Positions 1-9,300 of a stretch of 64,000 nt of DNA are shown in pieces (the stretch's first letter is position 1; each line of letters begins with the position of its first letter). Under the pieces are notes generated by a model. The model made no database searches, was not told where the DNA came from, and saw only the letters and a list, made by a program, of their open reading frames with translations. Origin of the DNA: Chondrus crispus (taxonomy: Eukaryota > Rhodophyta > Florideophyceae > Gigartinales > Gigartinaceae); the NCBI RefSeq assembly GCF_000350225.1, contig NW_005179247.1:31149-95148 (forward strand). Reading direction: 5' to 3'. The translations under genes and the position numbers were made by a program.

Positions 1-589
1 AACGCTGGCCTTTGACGTGTTGTTTGTCAAATGCACGTTCTCCGTGCTCTGTGCCTTTCTATTTGGCAGAATTACTGGAAACGACAGGTTGTCATCATTT
101 GCACGGCTTGCACCGCAAGACTATGTACTAGTGGGAAGTAGTTCGGATATGAATGCGCTTTCTCTACCGCAGACTGCGCCCCTTTCAACCTCCCTGTGCG
201 TTAAAAAGGCCCCCTGGTGGTCCTTCACGAGGATCCATCCTTTCCTCGTCGCACTCCATCTCCTTCATGAGCGCTGAGCGATATGTGCCTCTAAGAAGTG
301 CCCACATCACCGCGTCAACTTGTTTTTATTTATAACCAGAGCTGACGGCCAATCTAGAAGACTACATCTCTATTTTCTCGTTTTCGAAGCAACGAGCGAG
401 GATAACTTCTCGAAAATGTACGAAAGAGAGAGGGCGCACGTAGAGGAGGAAGAGAAGGGGAGGTAGTAGCGAAGGGGGGCTGTGTGGGGGTTGCAGAAGA
501 GATAGAAGGGGACATGACAGTGGTGGACCTGGAACAGGGCGTGTGGCGGAGAAATGGAAAACGTATGGAGGGTGACTCGCATATGACGG
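1..589. other. No gene recognised
   Basis: Only short open frames without recognisable motifs are seen. The part from about 522 to 566 is a roughly 45-bp sequence that recurs at about 30075-30120, so this stretch includes a dispersed repeat lying directly before the ABC transporter fragment. Confidence 0.5.
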
Positions 590-832
590 ATGCGCCACCT
601 CCCCTACCTTCTGCGTCTTGTACAAAACGCGTTGGACAGGGCAGCAGCAGGACGCGCGACGGTGGCCATTGCCCATAGGCTACCTACAGTGAAGGACGCC
701 GATGTGATGGCGGTGGTGTTAAAGGGTCGGATTGTGGAAAGCGGAAAACATCATCAGCTGCTCTGCAATCCGAATGGAGAGTATGCCAATCTGGTTAAGA
801 ACCAGTTGACGGCAGCGACCGACGAAGAATGA
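590..832 (+). pseudogene. C-terminal fragment of an ABCB/MDR-type ABC transporter
   Basis: The frame encodes the last part of a nucleotide-binding domain of a full ABC exporter (P-glycoprotein type). Visible are the region after Walker B (VQNALDRAAAGRATVAIAHR), with the switch (H-loop) histidine in AIAHRL, then TVKDADVMAVVLKGRIVESG and the usual ending NPNGEYANLVKNQL before the stop. Walker A, the signature motif and all membrane segments are missing upstream, so this is about the last 75 residues of a protein of over 1,200. The sequence just before it is a dispersed repeat shared with the 30.1 kb region, which suggests the fragment was cut off by rearrangement. It could be a last exon of a gene whose earlier exons lie outside the window, but no acceptor is obvious. 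Family assignment is strong; pseudogene status is inferred. Confidence 0.8.
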
Positions 833-1372
833 AGACCAAAACGCATCAGTTTGTTCCCCCTCGAGGCGGCATGTGTAGGTAGTCATCTGGTTTTCCGAAC
901 TTACTGTAAGTAGAATAGGACGCAATGCTAACCGCAAGATGTGTAATGTATAAGTAAAGATTTGCTGGAGTGATCTGAGTGCTAATTTTTTTTGTAGCGG
1001 GAAAGTTGCGGCTTAAGATGCTGTGGAGGACTCTCAGCGACAGCCATCCTCAATGAAAAATTCGCCCCCCTTGGTCATGGGCAAATCATTCGTGTGATGT
1101 CTCAATCTTTGAAAAGAGCAAGGCCTTCCCGTTTCGTCATTCTTCCTTGTGCTGCTCTGAACGTTAACATTTGTTTTGCAGGAAAGGCCTCGTATCCCTT
1201 GTGAGGGTCTGATTGGGCACGCAAGAAGTTGCACGCTGTTTTAGGGCTTTGTTTTTTTCGGCCGGTGATGGTGCTCCGGCGAAGAGCTGTTATGGCTGAA
1301 ACGGCAGGGAGAGGGATCAGGGTCAATTGAGATCAGGGGGGAGGTGGGGGGGCGCAGCAGCCGCCAGGAAGG
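833..1372. other. No gene recognised
   Basis: Intergenic sequence after the ABC fragment. It becomes very G-rich from about 1330. No conserved open frame or RNA gene was recognised. Confidence 0.5.
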
Positions 1373-1551
1373 GCGCGGCTCTACAGCGCTGGGAGGGGCC
1401 GGCTGTGGACGCGGAGTCGTGCGGTGTGACGCGCGCGTGTCGACGGCGCGAGCGCGTGCCATAGACTCACGGTGCATCGGGCGTCACGGGGTGGGGCGCG
1501 ACTCTACAGCGCTGGGAGGGGCCGGCTGTGGACGCGGAGTCGTGAGGTGTG
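1373..1551. repeat. GC-rich 56-bp direct repeat pair
   Basis: Two nearly identical 56-bp copies lie at 1373-1428 and 1496-1551, each starting GCGCGRCTCTACAGCG and containing GGGAGGGGCCGGCTGTGGAC. They are separated by 67 bp of CG-rich sequence. The block ends just before a pyrimidine-rich stretch that leads into the PCIF1-like exon. Confidence 0.85.
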
Positions 1552-1615
1552 TAATGCTTGGATTGCCTTGCCCTCTCTCTACAAGTTGTGGTATCATTCT
1601 TGTTCTGTCTCAACA

Positions 1616-1907
1616 GAGCTATTTGCTGATTGTTTCAACGAAAGCGGTGTACTACGGTCCTACTGTAGATTGGATCCCAAGGACGAAATATTGGGCTCTG
1701 TCGGAACATGGGAAAAGAACGAAACTCATATTGAAGGGGGCGCCGCCAACCCCCTTTTGAATTTAACCTCATTGAGACAGTTATTGACAAGTTTGAAGAA
1801 GGAACCGATCACTCTCATGCCCATTTTCGAAAAAGTCAGCTGACTGCAAGAAAACTCGTGCGTTTCGAACTGATAAACGATCCAGTTGCAGGAACTTCAA
1901 GACTTTG
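1616..1907 (+). pseudogene. Decayed exon of a PCIF1-like adenine methyltransferase
   Basis: The exon-like segment follows a good acceptor (CTTGTTCTGTCTCAACAG, ending near 1616). It reads LFADCFNESGVLRSYC, then GSVGTWEK, then THIEGGAANP, which resembles the PCIF1/CAPAM N6-adenosine methyltransferase core, where a GSxG segment precedes the catalytic NPPF. Here the reading frame breaks inside the motif, in the run of five C at 1751-1755: the open frame continues as NPLLNL, while the next frame gives PPF followed by a plausible continuation (EFNLIETVIDKFEE) that runs to a stop near 1907. PCIF1 itself methylates the first transcribed adenosine of capped mRNA; related proteins have other targets, so the substrate is unknown. 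The one-base break inside the catalytic motif and the missing neighbouring exons argue for a dead gene. Family assignment is moderate, from motif order only. Confidence 0.55.
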
Positions 1908-2290
1908 AAAAGCGTTTGTAGTACTTCCTCGTCCATTCCGTCCCGCTTCCGTACAAGGTAAAAACTAGGATCTCACGCCCAACCGGTTCATGCTTGGGAT
2001 CGACAACGACTATTTGCGACACCCGAATTTCAGATCCATCAAGTCTAGCGTTCACGAGCAGTGGACGACGCGAAAAGATGACCGAAACAAATTCTGAGAG
2101 TGAAATATCCACATCGGTAGCAGAAATGACAGGGGCAGTAGGGTACTCAGCTCACGGTGCTCCGGACACATCCCTTAGCTTTATACCAGTAATGGGATTA
2201 TATCGAACAATTCGACTGATGCTCAGGTCCTGCGATATGGCAGACACCATGGTAGTGTGCACAGCGTATCAGACACACGGGTGTTTAAAC
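1897..2290 (-). pseudogene. Unidentified coding-like remnant with an in-frame TGA
   Basis: On the minus strand one frame reads as ordinary protein over about 130 codons: CLIRCAHTTMVSAISQD, IVRYNPITGIKLRDVSGAP, a TGA near 2153, then in the same frame AEYPTAPVISATD, VSVIFSRRPLLVNARLDGSE and VVVDPKHEPVG, ending with a stop at 1897. Composition on both sides of the TGA looks coding, so a single nonsense change (for example CGA to TGA) is the simplest reading. I do not recognise the family. It converges with the PCIF1-like remnant, whose 3' end it meets. An intron across the TGA is possible but no convincing splice pair was seen. Confidence 0.4.
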
Positions 2291-4217
2291 GCACCTATGC
2301 GAAGCCCAGAAATCCGATTGGCGAGAGCAAAGCGACGGAGCTCGAAACTTTCAAGGAAAAATACGACTGTGACACAACAAGAAAAGGCTGAGAGTTATTT
2401 GAGGGACCCTGTGATGAGGTCTGACGATCATTGAAGTCACGACAAGGCAGCCAAGTAGGGTTGCGCCAGGACTCATACGCCGCGAAGTATTTCCTTGAGG
2501 AGTCCTTGTTCAAATGGATCCCAGCCTCCGTACCCGTCATGATCAGAGGACTGCAGCGAGAATATGACGTGTGCCCAAACGCGACGGGATGCTCTACGAA
2601 AGCGGTTCGAATGATTGAATGTGCTCTTGCGTAGTGAGAACAACACCGGGACGCTTACGCTGCGCTACTACAATTGTATGAGTGGAAACGAATGCATGAT
2701 CAGATCCCCTTGAAGTCGAACGATTGAGCATCTTCGACTCAGAAATCAGGACGATGCCAGCGTGTCGGCTGCGATCACAACATCGTTGGACACACCCTAG
2801 CATGAAGATATTTTGAAGAAGACGTACAGTACACACGCATTGGTTGTTATGTTTTCATCTCATAATTTAGCTCAAAACATGATCACTGTGTAGAGAGGAT
2901 TATTACGTCATGCTCAGCACACTGCGGAGCATGACGTCATGGTCACGTTTTGTAACGCAAATTGAGGCACAGTACAGTGTAGCAACCCTCGTGTGTCACG
3001 ACAAATTTACACTAAAAACATTGATTCGTTTCGTATCAGCTAAGGGCACCACAAACAAAGTGCCAATGGCGGTACGGCTGCAAGATGATCATGCTCCTGG
3101 GGCTTTTTTTCTTCATATTGTATTTCTAATTCAAATCCTCAACACTGTAGAAACTGGCGGGGTAGAAACTTGAATATTACGGAATACTCTGCACATCATT
3201 GCGTCATGGTTTGTAAAGAAAGTATTTGAAATAAAAACATTAATAATAGCAATAATATGTAATTATAATGTATCGATAATGTATACATGAAAAAATGTCT
3301 CAAATAATATACGAACAATGACTCCAGGGACTCGAATACTCGACAAATTTCCAGTGACACAAAATTCACATGCAGGAAAGCATTCCGCTCTGCCAAACAT
3401 ACATAAATGCAGCTCCACATAGAAAGCTGAACAAATGTCGGTCCACCGCATCTTAATGAGAATAACATTTATCTAAATTACCAATGGTGCCCTTGAGCTA
3501 CAAAATGTCATGATATCATGAGAGGTGCGCAACTTTAAATTATATTTTAAAGCCTGCAATGTTTAGTTCTACGAAGTACGCGACGTACATGTACGAGTGC
3601 CTGAAGAAGACAGCCAGCACCATACCTCCATCACGACATTCTCATCAATGCTTGGACTGGCAGTGGTTATAGATAGGAATCTAGTAAACATTAAATATGC
3701 AAAACATCCTTGCCCCGAGAAATGGACCTCTTAAGGCCCATTTCCTCGCACTGCTGTCGTCTTCTGACGCCTCTCTCTGTCATCGTTGCTCTTCCATTTC
3801 GATATGTCTCTGAATAAGATTTTTGGACATCACGCAGTTTGCATCCGTCTTTTACAAGTTCAATCATGAATAAGTCATAGCACTTCTGCATCACTTTGAG
3901 AATGCTAGTACGGAACATGACTAGCTTCTTTCTTAGAGTATCCAAGTTGCGGTTTTGCTCGCATAACGTACACTACGTGTCATGCCCTCTCATTTTCCAA
4001 TACTAATAACGTTTAAGAAAACACGTCAAATGAGCACCTTCTCTCTATCCCCTGTATGACTGAGTGTCGGATTACAACGTTAACAAATGATTTGTGGCTA
4101 CCAAAAACCCATTTACCCGCATTGATTGGTATGCAAAGTTCTGGAACTAACAAGTACCCAAAGCATTTCCTACTTCTTCCATCGAATTCGGCAGGAAATC
4201 TCTTGTCCACAAATTCG
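2291..4217. other. AT-rich intergenic region, no gene recognised
   Basis: Short open frames exist on both strands but none shows a motif or sustained coding character. The region from about 3190 to 3600 is particularly AT-rich. Confidence 0.5.
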
Positions 4218-4400
4218 AGGTATCTGTGAGAAGCGAAGGCAAAATGACAGTGTACGTTAAACGACTACAGCACACAGCACCACACTACTTCATCCCCAGC
4301 CCCATTTAAAAAAAACATATTTGGAAACATTAATTTAATTTCAAATATTAAAATGTAATTGCAAAAATTAATTAATTAACGCAATTTCAAACAAATGGGA
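4218..4400. repeat. Dispersed repeat, about 180 bp (copy 1 of 3)
   Basis: The stretch from AGGTATCTGTGAGAAG to CAATTTCAAACAAATGGGA matches 55529-55712 almost throughout, and its AT-rich second half matches 52318-52430. Shared landmarks are CAGCACACAGCACCA, GAGCCCCATTT (or CAGCCCCATTT) and an AATTAATTAA tract. No coding capacity; probably an old non-autonomous element. Confidence 0.8.
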
Positions 4401-4439
4401 AGAGAACGTATATACTATAGATTAGGGCATTAGGTGCTT

Positions 4440-4476
4440 AGGGGTGGTTAGGAGGGTTAGGAGGGTTAGGGGTTAT
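4440..4476. repeat. Telomere-like G-rich tract
   Basis: Short run of GGTTAGG/GGGTTAGGAGGGTTAGG units, related to the ATTAGGGG tracts found elsewhere in the window. It is interstitial here, with minisatellite and element sequence on its right. Confidence 0.6.
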
Positions 4477-4494
4477 CACTGTATATAATATATG

Positions 4495-4676
4495 TATTCA
4501 TACATTGGTAGATTGGTAGATTAGTACGTTGGTAGTTTAGTAGATTGGTACATTGGTACATTGGTGCATTGGTGCATTGGTAGTTTAGTATATTGGTACA
4601 TGGGTAGTTTAGTGCATTGGTGCATTGGTACATTGGTAGTTTATTACATTGGTACATTGGAAGATTGGGTTTTGCA
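4495..4676. repeat. Minisatellite of ACATTGGT-type units
   Basis: A degenerate array of 8-9 bp units (ACATTGGT, GCATTGGT, AGATTGGT) broken by AGTTTAGT variants. It produces a spurious Tyr/Gln/Cys/Asn-rich frame on the minus strand. Confidence 0.85.
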
Positions 4677-4710
4677 TTTGAATGGGTTTATCATTTGAAT
4701 GGGTTTAAGG

Positions 4711-4785
4711 TTTAGGGGATTAGGGGATTAGGGGATTAAGGGGATATTTCCTTTTATAATATAGAGGTTGGGATTTAGGAGTAGG
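4711..4785. repeat. ATTAGGGG telomere-like tract plus TATAATATAGAG box, left flank of TLH1
   Basis: About four units of GGATTAGG are followed by CCTTTTATAATATAGAG and TTGGGATTTAGGAGTAGG. The same two-part sequence precedes TLH3 (31700-31800), and the CCTTTTATAATATAGAG piece also occurs near 52155. TLH1 starts 14 bp further on. Confidence 0.75.
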
Positions 4786-5434
4786 GTGATTTTTGTACTA
4801 TGTTTAGTTCTGGCGTCAGTTCCCGCGGGACGATACGTTTTTGGCACATGTCAGGATCGATACGTAATGACAAAAGACGTATCGTCCAGGCCTGATTCGA
4901 CGTATGTGCGATTTTGGTACTGCATACGGTATATGGCCCAAAACGTATCGTGCCGGGCGGTTTTAACGGCGACAGTTTTCTGTTGGGACGATACGTATTA
5001 GGCCGATTTACACGGCGGCACCACCATACGCGCTGAATTTGCAACATTGCTGTTGGCAATTTCTGACTAAACGTTTACCGACGGCGGCGCACAGCCAATA
5101 AAATGCCATTGCGCAAAATCTAGTTTTTGCCGTCTGCGATTAGAGGCGCATGAGCAATATTATTAACTTCATATTTTATCACGTACCATGTCCCTCGTCT
5201 GCCAAGATTGTCAGATGCTCAAAACGTATCGTGCTGGGGGGCAATTACAGCAGGCAGATTTAGTGGCAGGGCCTTATACTGCACTAACAGCGTCGCAATG
5301 CGCATGTACGAATTACACAATAAGGCGGCGTAATTTATGTCCTGAACATCAAAGCTTTCTAAGTTATTTACTGCGCGAAATTGGAAAGCGGCGTATGCAG
5401 GTTTCGATGATCGTTGCCTCAACGACGCATTTTG

Positions 5435-6005
5435 GACGGGTGTGTCAGAGATTCGTTGGGGAGGGATGCGCGCACGATGCGTTCTGGAGAGGTGCGTCTA
5501 GGATGCGAGCTGAGGGGGTGCGAGAATGATGCGTTTGAACGGGTGCCAGAATGCTACGTTCGAGAGGGGTGCACTCGTCATGTGTTCTATAGGGGTGCGC
5601 TCATCATTCGTTTTAGGGGGATGCCAGAATGATACGTTCGGGAGGGGTGCGCCCAAGACGCGTTCTAAGGGGGTGCGAGAATGATACGTTCGGAAGGGGT
5701 GCGCCCACGATGCCTTCTAAAGGGGTGCGAGAATGATACGTTCGAGAGGGGTGCGCCCATGATGCGTTCTGGAGGGGCGCGAGAACGATGCGTTTGGGAG
5801 GGGTGCGAGAATGATACGTTCAGGAGGGGTGCGCCCAAGATGTGTTCTAAATGGGTGCGAGAATGATACGTTCGAGAGAGGTGCACCCACGATGCGTTCC
5901 AACGGGTGCGAGAATGATACGCTCGGGAGGGGTGCGCCCATGATGCGTTCTGGAGGGGCGCGAGAACGATGCGTTTTGGAAGGGTGCGAGAATGATACTT
6001 TGGAG
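5435..6005. repeat. 26-bp minisatellite inside TLH1
   Basis: Tandem units such as GAGGGGTGCGCCCATGATGC + GTTCTG and GAAGGGTGCGAGAATGATAC + GTTCGG, each 26 bp. Because 26 is not a multiple of 3, three units make a 78-bp (26-residue) period in translation, and several frames stay open on both strands. Copy number differs among the four elements and accounts for most of their length differences. Confidence 0.9.
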
Positions 6006-6375
6006 AGGGCTACTCGCAAGACGCGTCCTGCAAGGAGCATGAACGGTGCGTTTGCATGTTTCTTTTCTGTTTCATCTACTTCTGTAGTAGATGGCCGTTA
6101 CAAAAGCACAAGTGTAAATTTTATGGGGTTGTTTGCGTAGTAGAGAAACAGCAAAACGGCACAATTGGTGAGCATAGCAGTAGGATATGGCGCAAGGTAG
6201 AAGATGTATAAATGAATGATTCAACAAAAACGGCGGGTAGTGATCGAACGGGCACATGGAAATGTGAGGATCGCTGTGACATGTGAATGGTTCCGTTTTC
6301 GAGAAGATTGAAGCTTTCTATCGTTGAGAGTTTATTCAAAATGTGGTCCTAATACTGCAGTGTGGATATAGAAAA

Positions 6376-9300
6376 CTACTGGCAGTCCAGTTGGAGAAGA
6401 CGTTGATGTATGGACCAAGCCAGTGGGAGCCATATTGTCAAAGGCATATCGTCGTTATTCTCGTCAGCGGACTCTATGGCTGCATCCGAGAAGATGACGG
6501 CTAAGTCCTTCTCAGTGACCCGGGCCGGGCGGTCACGGAGAACGGAGTTGAAGCGGCAAAGGATTTCGGAAGGGAACAGGTTTTCAGCGATCTGTTGCTG
6601 GAAAGACTTCATTCGCCAAAGGTTCCAGGCGAGTGATATCATAGGACGTAGATCGCAACGACCGTATTGGCCGAATGTGGGGTGAAGTGGTTGGCCAAGG
6701 CAGTGCGAGAGGCGGCAATCATAGCACTTGAGAGGGACTTTTCTTGGGACGGGGCAAGACGGGACGAAATGGGTCGTAGAGAAACAGGCATAGCAGCTTC
6801 TTTCCATGAATGGACAGTCATTCTGAGGATGTTCCGTACCGGAACGGCGGGGAGAAGCGTGGCATAAGAGACACGTCGTCTTGGTTAGGAAGAGGAATTG
6901 AGTTACTAAATGAACCGTGGATTCGGTGTCAATTGCCTGGAAGTGACTAAATGGCAACGATAGGGGAGGTGACGGGGAAGGCAAAGGGTTTGTGGGAACA
7001 TTAGGTTGGGTTTGGCGCGCCATACTGGGAGAAGTTCGTAAGCTCTTGAATGAATTTCTTCCGGATGGTGGAAGTGACGCGGGCCGTTTGCCCGAAAAGA
7101 CTTGCTTCAAAGATGGTGACGCCGTCGGAAGTGACCGTGGACGGACTGGAAATGGTGCTTGCTGCATTGAAGGTGATGCTGAAGGCAGCAAGCGTTCACT
7201 TGATTGTTGTGGGGAGAAGCTAAGGATTCTTCGAACTGGAGGGGCTGGAGGAGGGGTTGGTTGGAGCGGATTGCTCAAGCAAGAGAAGCATTTCATCGAA
7301 GTTGTGCTGCGTGGATGTGGTGGCTCCGATTTGGTTTTGCCGTTGAGGCTCGAGATGGTTTTGATTTTGATCTTGATGTGGAGGTGGCAACTGCGATTGC
7401 GATGGTGTGGTGGGAAGCGAATGTTGCTGAGAATGGGATTGCGAATTTGCATCCCAAGGTCTAGAGGTATCTGGTGTGTGAAATTGTGAACTCTGAGGGG
7501 TGTGCGCCGCAGTGCATTAGTTGGCTGGGAGGGGAACATAGATCCGCAAACATCGCACCAGACTGCGTGCTTGTCGAAGCGACAGACACCAGAGACTTGG
7601 CCATCCATGGCTGTGTAAAGTGCATCTTTGCAGCAATCCGTGGTATTGAGGACCTAATTCATCATCTCGTTTCGGTTCGTTACTGCGAGATCATTTTCGT
7701 CAATGTTGCCCTTTTTGAGGAGGGAGGTTTCGAAGCTCTTATTGTATTGGGTTGAGTTTAGGACGAAGACGAATGCGTGGTGTCCGTCGCGTCCAGACTG
7801 GCCACTCTCCTGTGCAAAGTCGACGAGGCTTCTTGCGGCGCCAAGATGAACTGTTGCTCGAACATCCGGAACATCTATTCCGGTGCCGAAGGCGGACGTA
7901 CAAACCATAATACGGAACAGAGTTGAAGGTACGAGGTCCTTGATTGTTATGATGTCGTAGAGCTCTTCGTTTGCTGTCCAGTCGTTGTGGGCCTTTTCGC
8001 GAGCTTCGTTAGTGAGGCTGGCATGATATATGAGCGGCTCGACTGCGATGCGTTGATTGGAGTGGGCAACACTTCCTTGTGCATATGCGGCCGTCAGGGC
8101 TTTGTGGAGAGAAGTTGTTTCTTTGCGGGTCGGGGCGAAAGCGATGATTCTATATATTTTGGGCAACGGCTTTGGGGCGTTGGTGCAATCAAGGAAGTGC
8201 TGACGCAGAAAGCTCACTGCATTCATCTTCATGACTTCTTGTGCGGTGGCAAAGAAGCTTTCAGGAGTGCGAGTGTTTAGGCCCGGGTCAGAGTCGTCAC
8301 TGAAGGTATGAACAACAAACTCGAGATTCCTTCTTTGAGAATGCATTGAGAAAAGGAAGGCTGTGTTAATGCCGTGGCGCTCTAGAATGATTCTTCTCTC
8401 GCAGGGTGGGACGGTGACACTGAGGAGTACAAGAGGGACTGATTTTGGGATGATAGAAAGGGATCGACGCAAAAACTTCAATTCAGGGCGGAAATGTTGC
8501 CACATGGCTGTGAGATGAACCTCATCAATGACTACTCGAGCGAGCCTGTTAGTATCCATAAGTCGAACAACCAGCTCTTTGAAAGACGGCCGCGACAACT
8601 GTTCGGCCGTGAAGATGTAGAGGTCGGCAAATTCCAGTGATCCTTGTCCATTCGCGCAATGTGATGCGAGTAGGGCGAAGTTTGTCGCGCGCCTCATGTA
8701 CTCCGATACAAGGGCCTTGACGGGAACGACTACGATAGTGGACTTGATATTCTTTTCCATGAAAGCTGGTAGAAGGACTGCCATAGACTTGCCTGATGCG
8801 GTGGGCATCAGTACGAGGGAGTTGTTCTGCGACGCGGACACAGTGGCTGTGACAGCAAACTGCGTTTGAGACATGAATTCCGCAGATTTAGAACGTGTGG
8901 CCTTTTTGAGAGCGGACAGTAGAGGCCTGACGAGGGGAGGGAGGATATGGTTCGGGGGGTTATCGAGGCGAATACTGTGATTGGAGTGGGACCCTACAGA
9001 GAAAGTGTTGGGGAATTTGAGAGCAGACGGGTTTGGCTGCAGTTGTTGCAGTTCGTTTGCTGTGCTTCCGTTGAGAGCATGAAGGAGGGGCTTCGGTTGA
9101 TGAACCTGGAAGACAGGCTGCGGCTCATGTTGGGATAGCGAGGTCACTCGAGACTGGAGTTGCTGTGAATGTTGGAGGGGGAGCGGTTGTGAAGAAGCGC
9201 GGTCACTATAAAATGACGGCAGCTTCAGATGGCGGTGCCATTCATGGGAGAATTGGCGGTGCTTTGTTAGCGTGGCGGCGGGACAGTCGGGCATTAGCGA

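Noticed and set aside
1344..1760. 138-codon plus-strand frame
   Set aside because: Runs through the GC-rich direct repeats and out of frame across the methyltransferase remnant.
4466..4657. Tyr/Gln/Cys-rich short protein
   Set aside because: Produced by the ACATTGGT minisatellite.
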